Shown in pieces: positions 26,474 to 35,890 of a DNA stretch of 35,890 nt. A program made the position numbers and the translations under genes. Numbering within the stretch: the first letter of the stretch is position 1; each line of letters starts with the position of its first letter. The notes below the pieces were generated by a model. It was not told the origin of the DNA. It did no database searches and worked only from the letters and a program-made list of their open reading frames with translations. Source of the stretch: Pseudomonas sp. Its GTDB lineage: Bacteria > Pseudomonadota > Gammaproteobacteria > Pseudomonadales > Pseudomonadaceae. The DNA lies in contig NZ_JAUYNP010000091.1 of NCBI RefSeq assembly GCF_030696055.1, forward strand, positions 1-35,890, written 5' to 3'.

Positions 26474-27670
26474 TCAGCTATTGGGCAGCAGGCGGCAGGT
26501 CAGCGACTTGATATAGCGGGTCTCAGGGATAGCTGGGTGCACCGGATGATCCGGGCCCTGGGCGCCGCGTTCGAGCAGCTGGATATTGCGATCCAGGTGG
26601 CGCGCGCTGGTCAGCAGAATGTTCTGCAGGTCGTCTTCCGGCAGGTGCATGGAGCAGCTGGCGCTGATCAGGATGCCGTCCTTGTTGAGCAGGCGCATGG
26701 CCGCCTCGTTGAGGCGGCGGTAGGCGGCCTCACCGTTCTTCAGGTCTTTCTTGCGTTTGATAAAGGCGGGTGGGTCGGCCACTATCACGTCGAAGCGCTC
26801 TTCCGAGGCCTTCAACTGCTTGAGGGCTTCGAACACGTCGCCTTCGACGCAGGCGACCTGGTCGGTCAAACCGTTCAGCGCGGCGTTGCGTTCCACCCCG
26901 TCGAGGGCGAAGCCGGAGGCGTCGACACACATCACGTCGCTGGCGCCGAACGCCGCGGCCTGTACGCCCCAACCGCCGATATAGCTGAACAGGTCGAGCA
27001 CGCGCTTGCCCTTGACGTAGGGCGCCAGGCGCGCGCGATTCATGCGGTGGTCGTAGAACCAGCCGGTCTTCTGCCCTTCGATCACCGGGGCTTCGAACTT
27101 CACGCCGTTCTCTTCCAGCGCCACCCATTCCGGCACCACACCGAAGGGGGTCTCGACATAGCGCTGCAGGCCTTCGGCATCGCGGGCCGCAGAGTCGTTC
27201 TTGAGCAGGATGCCGCTGGGCTTGCACACCTGGATCAGCGCGGCGAGCACCTCGTCCTTGTGCCGTTCCATGGTGGCGGAGGCCAGTTGCACCACCAGGA
27301 TGTCGAAGAAGCGATCGACCACCAGGCCCGGCAGCAGGTCGGAGTCGCCATACACCAGGCGGTAGCAGGGCTTGTCGAACAGGCGTTCGCGCAGGGACAG
27401 GGCGACATTGATGCGGTGCACCAGCAGGGATTTGTCCAGCACATGCTTGACGTCGCGGGACAGCAGGCGGGCGCAGATCAGGTTGTTCGGGCTGAGCGCG
27501 ACAACCCCCAGCGGCTTGCCGCCGGCGGCCTCGAGAATGGCCTGCTCGCCCGCGGCAAAACCGTTGAGCGGGGTGGCGGCGACGTCGATTTCGTTGCTGT
27601 AGACCCACAGATGGCCGGCGCGCAGGCGTCGATCGGCGTTGGCTTTTAGGCGCAGGCTGGGCAGGGACAT
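26474..27670 (-). CDS. rlmI: RlmI-type 23S rRNA (cytosine-5) methyltransferase
   Basis: 398 residues from the ATG at 27670 with GGAG upstream; the open frame extends to 27790 without family sequence. An N-terminal PUA-like RNA-binding domain (about 3-75, LKANADRRLRAGHLWVYSNEI) precedes a Rossmann SAM-methyltransferase domain. SAM motif I is VLDLFSYIGGWG (224-235), motif IV is VADPPAF (297-303), and the Cys in ISASCSMHL is the likely catalytic nucleophile. It is a cytoplasmic enzyme modifying 23S rRNA (C1962 in E. coli). The family is firm; assignment as the true RlmI orthologue is likely but not proved. It is divergent from the HDOD gene. Confidence 0.88.
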   Translation of the reverse strand: MSLPSLRLKANADRRLRAGHLWVYSNEIDVAATPLNGFAAGEQAILEAAGGKPLGVVALSPNNLICARLLSRDVKHVLDKSLLVHRINVALSLRERLFDKPCYRLVYGDSDLLPGLVVDRFFDILVVQLASATMERHKDEVLAALIQVCKPSGILLKNDSAARDAEGLQRYVETPFGVVPEWVALEENGVKFEAPVIEGQKTGWFYDHRMNRARLAPYVKGKRVLDLFSYIGGWGVQAAAFGASDVMCVDASGFALDGVERNAALNGLTDQVACVEGDVFEALKQLKASEERFDVIVADPPAFIKRKKDLKNGEAAYRRLNEAAMRLLNKDGILISASCSMHLPEDDLQNILLTSARHLDRNIQLLERGAQGPDHPVHPAIPETRYIKSLTCRLLPNS

Positions 27671-27697
27671 GCTGGGGGACTCCGAAAAAAGAGCGGA

Positions 27698-27703
27698 ATT
27701 ATA
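27698..27703 (-). promoter_or_regulatory. Putative -10 box for the rRNA methyltransferase gene
   Basis: The minus strand reads TATAAT 28 bases upstream of the ATG at 27670. No clear -35 hexamer is seen at 16-18 bases, so the call is tentative. Confidence 0.4.
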
Positions 27704-27813
27704 GCGGGTTAGTCGGCCCCGCGGTTTTTCACGAAACCAGATGAAAGTTGCCTGTGGTAGCCGGGTCGCTTTGGCTAGACTGAGTGGCACCCTTTATCTC
27801 GGTTGTCGCCCGC

Positions 27814-28680
27814 ATGGCTTACGAACTCTCCGCCGAACAGCTTCAGAAGGCCCTGCAGGGCATCAGCGTGCCGCCGCAGCCGCAGATCATGGTCGACCTG
27901 CAGATGGAGCAATTTATGCCCTCGCCCGACCTGCGCAGCATCGCCACGCTGATCAGCCATGACCCAGGGCTTTCCGGGGCCTTGCTGAAAATCGTCAATT
28001 CGCCGCATTTCGGCCTGACCAACCGCATCGCCTCTATCCAGCAGGCGGTCGACCTGCTCGGCTGCAATACGGTGATCAACCTGATCAACGCCCAGTCGAT
28101 CAAGGGCGAGTTGACCGACGAGGCGATAGTCACCCTCAATCGCTTCTGGGATACCGCCCAGGATGTGGCTATGACCTGCCTGACCCTGGCCAAGCGCATC
28201 GGGTACCAGTCGCCGGACGAGGCCTACACCCTGGGGCTGTTCCACAACTGCGGCATCCCGCTGATGCTCAAGCGCTTCCCCGACTATATGACGGTGCTGG
28301 AGGAGGCCTACGCCAGTGCCAGCGCCGAACGGCGGGTGGTGGACACCGAGAACCGCCTGCTCAATACCAACCATGCGGTGGTCGGTTATTTCACCGCCAA
28401 GTCGTGGAACTTGCCGCTGCACCTGTGCGAGGCGATTTCCAGTCACCACAATGCCCTGGCGGTTTTCACCGAAGAGGCGGGTGGCGACGCGCAGCTGAAG
28501 ACCCTGCTGGCGATCCTCAAGATGGCCGAGCACATCTGCGCCTGCCACAAGGTGCTGGGCAACCAGGCGCAAGACCATGAGTGGCAGAGCATCGAGCAGC
28601 TGGTGCTGGAGTATGTCGGCCTGTCCGAATATGACTTCGAGAACCTCAAGGAAAGCATTCGCGACCTCGGGGCGACCTGA
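27814..28680 (+). CDS. HDOD-domain signalling protein
   Basis: 288 residues from the ATG at 27814 (a GTG at 27784 would add ten residues). An HDOD domain fills about 15-215: LPP-like start VPPQPQIMVDLQM, ISHDPGLSGALLKIVNSPHFG, IASIQQAVDLLG, and the degenerate HD-type segment EAYTLGLFHNCGIPLML, followed by a helical tail. HDOD proteins lack the metal ligands of HD phosphohydrolases and act as scaffolds or regulators in signalling, for example of motility or stress responses. No output domain is attached. It is likely cytoplasmic. Partners are unknown, though three other signalling proteins, two of them GGDEF proteins, are encoded in this window. Confidence 0.9.
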   Translation: MAYELSAEQLQKALQGISVPPQPQIMVDLQMEQFMPSPDLRSIATLISHDPGLSGALLKIVNSPHFGLTNRIASIQQAVDLLGCNTVINLINAQSIKGELTDEAIVTLNRFWDTAQDVAMTCLTLAKRIGYQSPDEAYTLGLFHNCGIPLMLKRFPDYMTVLEEAYASASAERRVVDTENRLLNTNHAVVGYFTAKSWNLPLHLCEAISSHHNALAVFTEEAGGDAQLKTLLAILKMAEHICACHKVLGNQAQDHEWQSIEQLVLEYVGLSEYDFENLKESIRDLGAT

Positions 28681-28752
28681 AGCAGTCGAGCTTTTGGTCT
28701 TTCTGCTGCCTGCTAAGCTTGCTGCATAGTCCAGCGCAATTGGGTGGGCGCT

Positions 28753-29505
28753 ATGCGCAACCTACTGATCCTGCTTGCTGCTCTGCTGTGTCTGGGCGGA
28801 CAAGCAGGGGATGCGCCGCCCCTGAGAGTCATCTTCGGCCAGTCCCGGCCACCCTTCGTCATGGCCGAAGAAAGCCGCGGCGTGTCGGTGGATCTGGCCC
28901 GGGAAGTCTTCGCGCGCATGGGCGAGTCGTTCGTGCCGCTGTTCGCCTCGAACAAGCGGATGGAAATCGAACTCCGCCAGGGCCGGGTGGATGTGGCGGT
29001 CGAGGTGCAGCCGAGCGACCCCGAGCTGTTCTACTCGCGACCTTTTATCGCCTACCGCAATTACCTGGTCACTCGGCGGCGGCAGAACATCCAGTTTTCC
29101 GGGCGCTGGACGGACTTGCAGGGGGTGACGGTGTGCGCCTGGCAGAACGCCGCGCAAAGTCTCGGCAGTGCCTTTGTCGAGGCCAGCAAGGGCTTTGCCC
29201 GCTATAGCGAGTATTCCTCCCAGCGCACTCAGGTCGAGGCCTGGCTGCTGCGCAGCTGCGATGCCATTCTGATCGACGACGCGCTGCTGGAGTGGCAGTG
29301 GCAGCGCCTGCGCAAGCAGAACCCGCGGGTCTTCGGCGACAGCGACCGCGATGTGGTCCAGGTGCCTTTGCCCCAGGGGCACGAGCTGTGGTGGTACGTC
29401 GGCTTTCGCTCGCGCGAACTGCGCGACCGCTTCGACGTCGCCCTGGCGCAGGTCCACGCCGATGGCAGCTACCAGCGGCTGCGCCAGCGCTATGGGCTGC
29501 AGTAG
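28753..29505 (+). CDS. Orphan periplasmic solute-binding protein (SBP_bac_3 family)
   Basis: 250 residues from the ATG at 28753. A signal peptide (about 1-20, [13 protein letters not shown]) leads to a type 3 solute-binding fold: [58 protein letters not shown], and a C-terminal [19 protein letters not shown]. This family binds amino acids or similar small ligands. No permease or ATPase gene lies nearby, so it may serve a transporter encoded elsewhere or act as a periplasmic sensor. It follows the HDOD gene by about 70 bases. Confidence 0.88.
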   Translation: MRNLLILLAALLCLGGQAGDAPPLRVIFGQSRPPFVMAEESRGVSVDLAREVFARMGESFVPLFASNKRMEIELRQGRVDVAVEVQPSDPELFYSRPFIAYRNYLVTRRRQNIQFSGRWTDLQGVTVCAWQNAAQSLGSAFVEASKGFARYSEYSSQRTQVEAWLLRSCDAILIDDALLEWQWQRLRKQNPRVFGDSDRDVVQVPLPQGHELWWYVGFRSRELRDRFDVALAQVHADGSYQRLRQRYGLQ

Positions 29506-29605
29506 TCGTCTGTTGATAGCGCTAGACCAGGCCGCTGGCTCGTCGCTCCAGCGCATTCCTGCTAAGGTGGCGGCCGCCCAACCCGCTCGCCTCGATCGAA
29601 CTCAT

Positions 29606-30418
29606 ATGCCGGAACTGCCTGAAGTCGAAACCACCCGCCGCGGCATCGCGCCCTATCTGGAAGGCCAGCGCGTCAGCCGGGTGGTAGTGCGCGAGCGGCG
29701 TTTGCGCTGGCCCATTCCGGAGGATCTGGACGTGCGTCTGTCCGGTCAGCGCATCGAGTGCGTGGAGCGGCGCGGCAAGTACCTGTTGATCAAGGCCGAG
29801 ACCGGCAGCCTGATAAGCCATCTGGGCATGTCCGGTAGCCTGCGCCTGATCGAGGCCGGGCTGCCGGCGGGCAAACATGAGCATGTGGATATCGAGTTGG
29901 AGTCGGGCCTGGCGCTGCGCTATACCGATCCGCGGCGCTTCGGTGCGCTGCTGTGGAGTGCCAATCCTTTAGAGCATGCGTTGCTCAGCAAACTCGGCCC
30001 CGAGCCCCTGACCGAGCTGTTCGATGGTTTACGCCTGTTCCAGCAGTCGCGCGGCCGCAGTATGGCGGTCAAGCCCTTTATCATGGACAACGCGGTGGTG
30101 GTCGGGGTCGGCAATATCTATGCGACCGAGGCCTTGTTCGCCGCCGGTATAGATCCGCGCCGCGAGGCCGGCTCCATCTCCAAGGCGCGCTATAGGCGGC
30201 TGGCGGATGAGATCAAACGCATCCTAGCCCAGGCCATCGAGTGTGGCGGCACCACCCTGCGCGATTTCGTTGGCGGTGACGGCAAACCGGGCTATTTCCA
30301 GCAGGAGCTGTTCGTCTACGGGCGCGGCGGCGAGTTTTGCAAAATCTGCGGCAGCACCCTGCGCGAGGTCAAACTGGGGCAGCGCGCCAGCGTTTATTGT
30401 CCGCGCTGCCAGCGCTAG
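29606..30418 (+). CDS. mutM: Formamidopyrimidine-DNA glycosylase (Fpg/MutM)
   Basis: 270 residues from the ATG at 29606, which gives the family N-terminus [14 protein letters not shown]; the catalytic Pro2 and Glu3 become exposed after Met removal. It removes oxidised purines such as 8-oxoguanine from DNA. Other key parts are Lys58 in RRGKYLL, the helix-two-turn-helix region [19 protein letters not shown], and the C-terminal zinc finger CKIC...CPRC with intact four cysteines. It starts 100 bases after the preceding gene. Confidence 0.97.
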   Translation: MPELPEVETTRRGIAPYLEGQRVSRVVVRERRLRWPIPEDLDVRLSGQRIECVERRGKYLLIKAETGSLISHLGMSGSLRLIEAGLPAGKHEHVDIELESGLALRYTDPRRFGALLWSANPLEHALLSKLGPEPLTELFDGLRLFQQSRGRSMAVKPFIMDNAVVVGVGNIYATEALFAAGIDPRREAGSISKARYRRLADEIKRILAQAIECGGTTLRDFVGGDGKPGYFQQELFVYGRGGEFCKICGSTLREVKLGQRASVYCPRCQR

Positions 30419-30488
30419 CTGTGGCGAGAGCGGTTAGCGTTAACCGCGCCCTGGAAGTCCGCGAACAATAAGAACTATAGAGGCTGAG

Positions 30489-31067
30489 ATGTCCGCTAAT
30501 TATCTGCCAGCCAATCCTATGGCCGAGTGGTTGGGTCGCACGGTGCTACGGCTTATGGGTTGGCGTATCGAAGGCGAGTTGCCGAACCTCGATAGGTTTA
30601 TCGTCATAGGCGCGCACCACACCTCCAACTGGGACTTTGTGATCTTTATCGCGTTCAAGTTCGTGTTGCGCCTGAACGCCCGCTGGTTCGGCAAACATAC
30701 GCTCTTCCGCTGGCCGTTCGGCGGCCTGATGCGACTGTGGGGCGGCATTGCGATTCGCCGCGATCGCCAGGTCAATAGGGTGGAACAGGCGGTGCAGGCA
30801 TTTCGGGAACACCCGGAATTTATCCTGGTGCTGTCGCCAGAAGGCACGCGCAAGAAGGTCGAGCGCTGGAAGATGGGCTTCTATCACATCGCTCGGGGGG
30901 CGGGCGTGCCCCTAGTGCTGGCCGCCCTGGATTACCGAAACAAGCGGGTTTATATCGGGCCGACCTTCTGGCCGACAGGGGATGAGGCGGCCGATCTCCG
31001 GGAAATTCTGGCATTTTACCGGCCCTTTATTCCGAAAAAGCCCGAGTACGCCTTTTATGGCGATTGA
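30489..31067 (+). CDS. PlsC-like acyltransferase (lysophospholipid acyltransferase family)
   Basis: 192 residues. Acyltransferase motif I is HTSNWD (HX4D, about 44-49) and motif III is LSPEGTRKK (about 115-123). It lacks long membrane segments apart from a hydrophobic stretch at about 50-62, so it probably binds the membrane peripherally. The family transfers acyl chains to lysophosphatidate or other lipid acceptors; the short length suggests a specialised member rather than the main PlsC. GAGG lies 5 bases upstream of the ATG. A small inverted repeat (GCGGTTA/TAACCGC, 30430-30447) separates it from mutM. Confidence 0.9.
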   Translation: MSANYLPANPMAEWLGRTVLRLMGWRIEGELPNLDRFIVIGAHHTSNWDFVIFIAFKFVLRLNARWFGKHTLFRWPFGGLMRLWGGIAIRRDRQVNRVEQAVQAFREHPEFILVLSPEGTRKKVERWKMGFYHIARGAGVPLVLAALDYRNKRVYIGPTFWPTGDEAADLREILAFYRPFIPKKPEYAFYGD

Positions 31068-31078
31068 CGGCCGTCACG

Positions 31079-31106
31079 CTGACAATTGTCAGAGCGCTGT
31101 TATAGT
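31079..31106 (+). promoter_or_regulatory. Putative sigma-70 promoter with overlapping operator palindrome
   Basis: -35 CTGACA (31079-31084), a 16-base spacer and -10 TATAGT (31101-31106), ending 37 bases upstream of the ATG of the small gene at 31144. A perfect 12-bp palindrome, TGACAATTGTCA (31080-31091), overlaps the -35 and could be a repressor site. Confidence 0.5.
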
Positions 31107-31143
31107 TAGTCTCACCGCCTCCTAATAGCTGAAGGATCGCCCC

Positions 31144-31488
31144 ATGAAACTGTTCCGCTCAACCGCTGTTGTCCTGGCGCTGACCACTGGCCTGCTGGCG
31201 CTGCCGGCTTCCGCAGAAGTGGTGCAGCAGAATAACGGCAACGGTGGCGACTCGCTGTACACGGCCGATGCACCCAAAGCGTATTCCATGATTGGCGACC
31301 TGCTGATCGCTCGCCCTCTGTTGATCGCTGCCACCGGTATTGGTGCGATAGCCTTTGTGGTGAGCCTGCCCTTCTCTGCCGCAGGCGGCAATATCGGCGA
31401 AGCGGGCAAGTCGTTGGTGGTCGAGCCGGGTAAGGCGGCATTCGTACGTTGCCTGGGTTGCACCATCAGCGGTTACAAGAAGAGCTGA
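31144..31488 (+). CDS. Small exported or membrane protein of unknown function
   Basis: 114 residues. A clear signal peptide (about 1-24, [16 protein letters not shown], cleavage after ASA) is followed by a short polar stretch ([15 protein letters not shown]), a hydrophobic segment at about 52-78 and a C-terminal part with two cysteines (CLGC). An AAGGA ribosome binding site and its own promoter-like sequence support real expression. Similar small proteins are conserved in Pseudomonas next to mutM or ggt, sometimes labelled 'multidrug transporter' without evidence (recall). The function is not recognised. Confidence 0.8.
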   Translation: MKLFRSTAVVLALTTGLLALPASAEVVQQNNGNGGDSLYTADAPKAYSMIGDLLIARPLLIAATGIGAIAFVVSLPFSAAGGNIGEAGKSLVVEPGKAAFVRCLGCTISGYKKS

Positions 31489-31505
31489 TGCGGTTCTGAA
31501 TACCT

Positions 31506-31521
31506 GATCGCGGTCGCGATC
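31506..31521. terminator. Short hairpin between convergent genes
   Basis: GATCGC (31506-31511) pairs with GCGATC (31516-31521) around a 4-base loop, 17 bases past the stop of the small membrane protein gene. No T tract follows, so termination is uncertain. Confidence 0.3.
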
Positions 31522-31628
31522 CCCTGCAGAGATGGCGGCTGAGTCGACTGCTATTTGTCCACTGGCGCCGAGCGCTAATTGCGCAGCATTTCCAGCCTTG
31601 GCGCGCTGACATCCGCCCAGAGCGCTAG

Positions 31629-33332
31629 CTAGGGCTGTGCAGGAGCCACCACCGCGGTGCCTATGCCGCGCGGGTCGCTGGCGGCTTCTACCCGACTGCG
31701 CTGTTTATCCCAGAACAACACCTGCTGGTTGCCGTATTGGCGGCCAGTGGGCTTCAGGCTATGGCCAAGCGCCTCCAGGGCTGCAATCTCCGCTGCGCTG
31801 AACCTATCCGGTTCATGCTCGATCAGGTCCGGGTTGAACTGATGGTGATAGCGGCCGGCGCTGGGCCAGCGTTCGATGGGCTGGCCATCCAGGTATTCGA
31901 GTATGGCCAGCAGTACCATGCTGGGAATCCGGCTGCCGCCCGGGGTGCCGAAGCTGGCGAAATCGTTGGTACTTTCGATAAAGGTCGGGCTCATGCTCGA
32001 TAGTGGCCGCTTGCCGGCGGCTATGGCGTTGGCCTGACTGCCGGCCAGGCCGTAGGCGTTGGCGCCCTGCACATCGGCGGCGAAATCATCCATTTCATTG
32101 TTGAGCAGCACGCCGGTGCCCGGCACGGTAAAGGCCGCGCCGAACGGCAGGTTGACCGATAGGGTGGCGGCTACCGCATTGCCTGCGTCATCCAGCACCG
32201 AGAAATGGGTGGTGTGGTCGCCCTCATGCCAGCCTCCAGCCGGTGGCAGGCTAGCGCTGGGGGTGGCTTTATGCGGGTCGATACTGCCGGCCAGTCGTTG
32301 TAGATAGCTGGGCGCGAGCAGCTGCTCGATCGGGTTGGCGACAAAGTCCGGGTCACCCAGCAGGCCGCGATCCCGGTAGGCGCGCCGCAGCGTTTCGACT
32401 ACCAGGTGAGTGCGTTGTACCGGCTGGGCGGCGCGCCAGGGCAGTTGTTGCAGCATCAGCAGGCTTTGCCCCAGGGCCAGGCCGCCGGCAGAGGGGGGCG
32501 GGGCGCTGATCAGCTCGCGACCCTCGGTCAGGCGGACACGCAAGGGTGTGCGTTCGACGGTTCTGTACTGAGCCAGATCTTCCAGGGTCCAGATCCCCCC
32601 AGCAGCACGTACGCCATTGACCAGCTTTTCCGCCACCGCACCGGCATAGAAGCCCCGATGGCCATAGGCGGCCAGGCGCTCCAGGGTGTTGGCCAGCTCG
32701 GGTTGGCGCAGCAGGCCGAATTCTGCGGGGATCTCGCCCTTTTCCAGAAAGATCCGCGCGGTTTCCCCATCATCGCGCATGGCCGCCAGGCGCCAGCTGG
32801 CGCGCTCACGGTACAGCCTATCGATACCTACGCCATCGCGTGCCAGGCGGATGGCCGGGGTCAGCGAGTCGCGCAGCGGCAGGCGGCCGAAGCGCTCGGC
32901 CAGTTGCACCAGGGCGGCGGGCAGGCCCGGAATGGCCGCAGCCAGGGGGCCGTCCAGGGAAAGTTGCGGCTGCACCGCCCCGTCGATTTTATACAGGTCG
33001 GCATGGGCGGCTAAAGGCGCGCGTTCGCGGGCGTTGAGAAAGCGGTAGGTCGGCGGGCTGCCGGCTTCGCGCAGCAGAAAGAAACCGCCGCCGCCCAGCC
33101 CCGAGCCATAGGGTTCGACCACCGCCAGAGCGGCGCTGATGGCCACCGCCGCATCGAAGGCATTGCCGCCCATGGCCAGGGTTTCCTGACCTGCGACTGT
33201 GGCGGCGGGGTGGGCGCTGGCGATGGCAACACGGCCGGGCTGTTCGGCGGCCTGCAGGCCGAGGGCGAATAGGACAAGCAGCGCTCCACCGAGGGAGCGC
33301 CAGTAAGCGAGGCCGCGGATCAGGCGGCGCAC
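31629..33332 (-). CDS. ggt: Gamma-glutamyltranspeptidase precursor
   Basis: 567 residues from a GTG two bases after the ferredoxin stop. An N-terminal signal or anchor (about 14-29) directs it to the periplasm. The enzyme hydrolyses or transfers the gamma-glutamyl group of glutathione after self-cleavage into two subunits. The cleavage and nucleophile Thr is T374 in DHTTHFSVLDD, aligned with the TTHYS start of the E. coli small subunit. Other family segments are GGNAFDAAVA (55-64), EPYGSGLGGGGFF, the LLNNEMDDF segment, RPLSSMSPT and GTPGG. Length is normal. It is translationally coupled to fdx1, the order I recall in P. aeruginosa (PA0361-PA0362). Confidence 0.94.
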   Translation of the reverse strand: MRRLIRGLAYWRSLGGALLVLFALGLQAAEQPGRVAIASAHPAATVAGQETLAMGGNAFDAAVAISAALAVVEPYGSGLGGGGFFLLREAGSPPTYRFLNARERAPLAAHADLYKIDGAVQPQLSLDGPLAAAIPGLPAALVQLAERFGRLPLRDSLTPAIRLARDGVGIDRLYRERASWRLAAMRDDGETARIFLEKGEIPAEFGLLRQPELANTLERLAAYGHRGFYAGAVAEKLVNGVRAAGGIWTLEDLAQYRTVERTPLRVRLTEGRELISAPPPSAGGLALGQSLLMLQQLPWRAAQPVQRTHLVVETLRRAYRDRGLLGDPDFVANPIEQLLAPSYLQRLAGSIDPHKATPSASLPPAGGWHEGDHTTHFSVLDDAGNAVAATLSVNLPFGAAFTVPGTGVLLNNEMDDFAADVQGANAYGLAGSQANAIAAGKRPLSSMSPTFIESTNDFASFGTPGGSRIPSMVLLAILEYLDGQPIERWPSAGRYHHQFNPDLIEHEPDRFSAAEIAALEALGHSLKPTGRQYGNQQVLFWDKQRSRVEAASDPRGIGTAVVAPAQP

Positions 33333-33334
33333 AG

Positions 33335-33598
<264 letters not shown>

Positions 33599-33663
33599 CT
33601 ACAACCCGCGGTTGCAGCCTTGAAAAGCGCCTGAAGGCGATACGGTAAATTGTGCCGCATCAG

Positions 33664-33683
33664 GGCCGCGCTTGCACGCGGCC
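33664..33683 (-). terminator. Possible hairpin after coaD
   Basis: The stem GGCCGCG/CGCGGCC (33664-33670 with 33677-33683) lies 12 bases past the coaD stop. It has no following T run, so it is weak as a rho-independent terminator. Confidence 0.35.
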
Positions 33684-33695
33684 AGCGCTGCGCGG

Positions 33696-34465
<770 letters not shown>

Positions 34466-34469
<4 letters not shown>

Positions 34470-34543
34470 GCTTTGCCGCGGGTGATGAAATACAGCGCCG
34501 TGGCGATCAATAAACAGGCCAGCGCCAGCCAGTCGGCGTGCAC
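34466..34543 (-). CDS. Possible 25-residue single-pass membrane microprotein
   Basis: A GTG-started frame reads MHADWLALACLLIATALYFI and then TRGKA before a TAA. It is one hydrophobic helix with a positive C-terminus, a typical small membrane peptide layout. GAGG lies about 10 bases upstream. It starts 42 bases after the GMC oxidoreductase stop, and its stop codon coincides with the edge of the repeat element, so it could also be a remnant of a longer gene truncated by that element. No family is recognised. Confidence 0.3.
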
Positions 34544-34566
34544 CGGCGCAGCGCCTCGTTATAGCC

Positions 34567-34584
34567 GGGGCCGCTGGAGGCCCC
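34567..34584 (-). terminator. Hairpin directly after the GMC oxidoreductase stop
   Basis: The stem GGGGCC/GGCCCC (34567-34572 with 34579-34584) around a 6-base loop begins within 2 bases of the stop codon. It is not followed by a T run. Confidence 0.35.
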
Positions 34585-34585
34585 T

Positions 34586-35890
34586 CTATGCGCCTAGTCG
34601 CTCGGCCAGCAGGGTCGCCAGCTTGGCGGTCAGGCCATAGATCGACAGCTGCGGGTTGGCGCCGATGCTGGTGGGGAACAGCGAGCCGTCGTGGATCGAC
34701 AGGTTGCTCAGTTGGTGATGTCGGCCGAGGCTGTCGGTCACCGCCTGCTGCGGGTCTTCGCCCATGGCGCAGCCGCCCATCACATGGGCGCTGCCCAGGC
34801 GGGTGCGGTAGATTTCCAGGCTCAGGCTGTCGATCAGGCTCTTGGCTTCGCCCAGGGTCTTCACGTAGCCGGCGTCGGCATGCAGTGGCAGCACGGCGCG
34901 GGCACCCGCGGCGAACTGGATCTCGGCCATGCTGTGGAAAGCCCGGCGCACGCCATCCCAGCTGTACTCGGTCATCTGATAGTCGAGCACCGGGCTGCCG
35001 TCGCCGCGTAGCTCCACCCTGCCTTCGGCGCTGTCCGGGTGGAAACCGTCGCGCAGCAACGCCAGCATCACGTTGGTATTGGGCAGTTGCTCCATGCGCA
35101 GGGCGTTGTCGATGCCGAAGCGGCCGAGCAGGGTGGCGGTCAGCGCCGGATGCAGCGGCGGCACTTCCAGCTTGTAGGAGGCATGCCCGGTGGCGCCGTC
35201 ATTCCACTGGAAATGGTCGGAATAGATGGATTGCGGCGCGCCGTAGAAGGGATTGATCAGCTGCTCGAACAGCGCAGCGGAGAAGTTCACCGGGTGCAGG
35301 AAGGTGCGTTTGCCGGTGCGCTGGTGCGGGTCGGGCGCGTTGGAACGCAGCAGAATGCCCGGGGTATTGATGCCGCCGCCGGCCAGCACGTAATGCTTGG
35401 CCTTGACCAGGATCTTGCGCCCGGTGGGGGCCACGCAGCGCTCGTCCAGGCCCAGGCATTCGATGCCGCTGACCTTGTCGCCGTCCAGCAGCAGGCGCTC
35501 GGCGCGCGCCAGGTAGAGCAGCTCGCCGCCTTTGGTCAGGGTCGCCGGGATGCTGGTGACCAGCATCGACTGCTTGGCGTTGGTCGGGCAGCCCATCCCG
35601 CAGTAGCCCAGGCTCCAGCAGCCGCGCACGTTGCGCGGTATGACTTTCCAGTCGTAGCCGAGTTTGCTGCAGCCGCTGCGGATCACCTCGTTGTTGGCGT
35701 TCGGCGGCACCGCCCAAGGCGCGATGCCCAGGCGCTGTTCCATCTGTTCGAACCAGGGCGCCATCTCGGCCGGGCTGTGACCTTGCACGCCATGTTCCTT
35801 GGCCCAGTGTTCCAGGGTCGGGGTCGGGGTGCGGAAGCTCGAGGTCCAGTTGACCAAGGTGGTGCCGCCCACCGCGCGGCCTTGCATGAT
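34586..35890 (-). CDS. GMC-family FAD oxidoreductase, N-terminus cut by window edge
   Basis: 434 codons are visible; the frame is open at the right edge, so the N-terminal dinucleotide-binding GxGxxG part lies outside. The visible portion begins in the conserved GRAVGGTTLVNWTSSFR region. It includes CGMGCPTNAKQSML, the FAD-domain segment YVLAGGGINTPGILLRS and a GMC C-terminal domain with GSAHVMGGCAMG (active-site His) and SIGANPQLSIYGL. Family members oxidise alcohols, sugars or sterols with FAD; the substrate is unknown. A gene of this family next to coaD matches the P. aeruginosa order as I recall it (PA0364). Confidence 0.93.
   Translation of the reverse strand: MMQGRAVGGTTLVNWTSSFRTPTPTLEHWAKEHGVQGHSPAEMAPWFEQMEQRLGIAPWAVPPNANNEVIRSGCSKLGYDWKVIPRNVRGCWSLGYCGMGCPTNAKQSMLVTSIPATLTKGGELLYLARAERLLLDGDKVSGIECLGLDERCVAPTGRKILVKAKHYVLAGGGINTPGILLRSNAPDPHQRTGKRTFLHPVNFSAALFEQLINPFYGAPQSIYSDHFQWNDGATGHASYKLEVPPLHPALTATLLGRFGIDNALRMEQLPNTNVMLALLRDGFHPDSAEGRVELRGDGSPVLDYQMTEYSWDGVRRAFHSMAEIQFAAGARAVLPLHADAGYVKTLGEAKSLIDSLSLEIYRTRLGSAHVMGGCAMGEDPQQAVTDSLGRHHQLSNLSIHDGSLFPTSIGANPQLSIYGLTAKLATLLAERLGA

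Overview
This is a GC-rich gammaproteobacterial chromosome segment, almost certainly from a Pseudomonas. The gene order rpiA-ilvA-(membrane protein)-HAD phosphatase-rppH-ptsP ... TauE/SafE-lgt-thyA ... folA-ilvD ... mutM ... ggt-fdx1-coaD-GMC oxidoreductase matches, from memory, the PA0330-PA0364 region of P. aeruginosa. The species cannot be settled from the sequence alone. No tRNA, rRNA, CRISPR array, phage gene or transposase was recognised.

Left part (1-5637, minus strand): a tightly coupled four-gene signalling operon. In transcription order it encodes a REC-PAS-GGDEF-EAL response regulator, a di-haem cytochrome c peroxidase of the CcpA type, a membrane histidine kinase, and the start of a membrane DUF3365 (Tll0287-like) sensor that runs off the left edge. 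All three junctions are 4-nt stop/start overlaps. This is the most unusual part of the window: a periplasmic peroxidase translated together with a two-component c-di-GMP pathway.

Middle part (6050-21487): mostly conserved housekeeping genes. rpiA and ilvA are divergent. ilvA carries a single-base frameshift. Then follow a small membrane protein, a HAD phosphatase divergent from rppH-ptsP, an unknown protein, a convergent NRDE protein, and the run TauE/SafE-lgt-thyA. A membrane diguanylate cyclase precedes folA, and folA converges on ilvD through a shared bidirectional terminator.

Right-middle part (21757-26184, minus): a polyamine-type ABC importer operon (ATPase, binding protein, two permeases). 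A perfect 31-bp inverted repeat lies between the binding-protein and first permease genes, and a 14-bp palindrome lies upstream of the operon. Next come an RlmI-type rRNA methyltransferase, a divergent HDOD protein, an orphan periplasmic solute-binding protein, mutM, a PlsC-like acyltransferase and a small secreted or membrane protein. Converging on these from the right are the fdx1-ggt pair, coaD and a GMC oxidoreductase cut by the right edge.

Several short non-coding inverted-repeat elements fill the gaps: two copies of a GTAGGTTGG...-type element, one GTAGGGTGGGTTAG...-type element, and two related MITE-like elements of about 210-230 bp in opposite orientations. Gene functions are inferred from motifs read by eye; no database search was possible.
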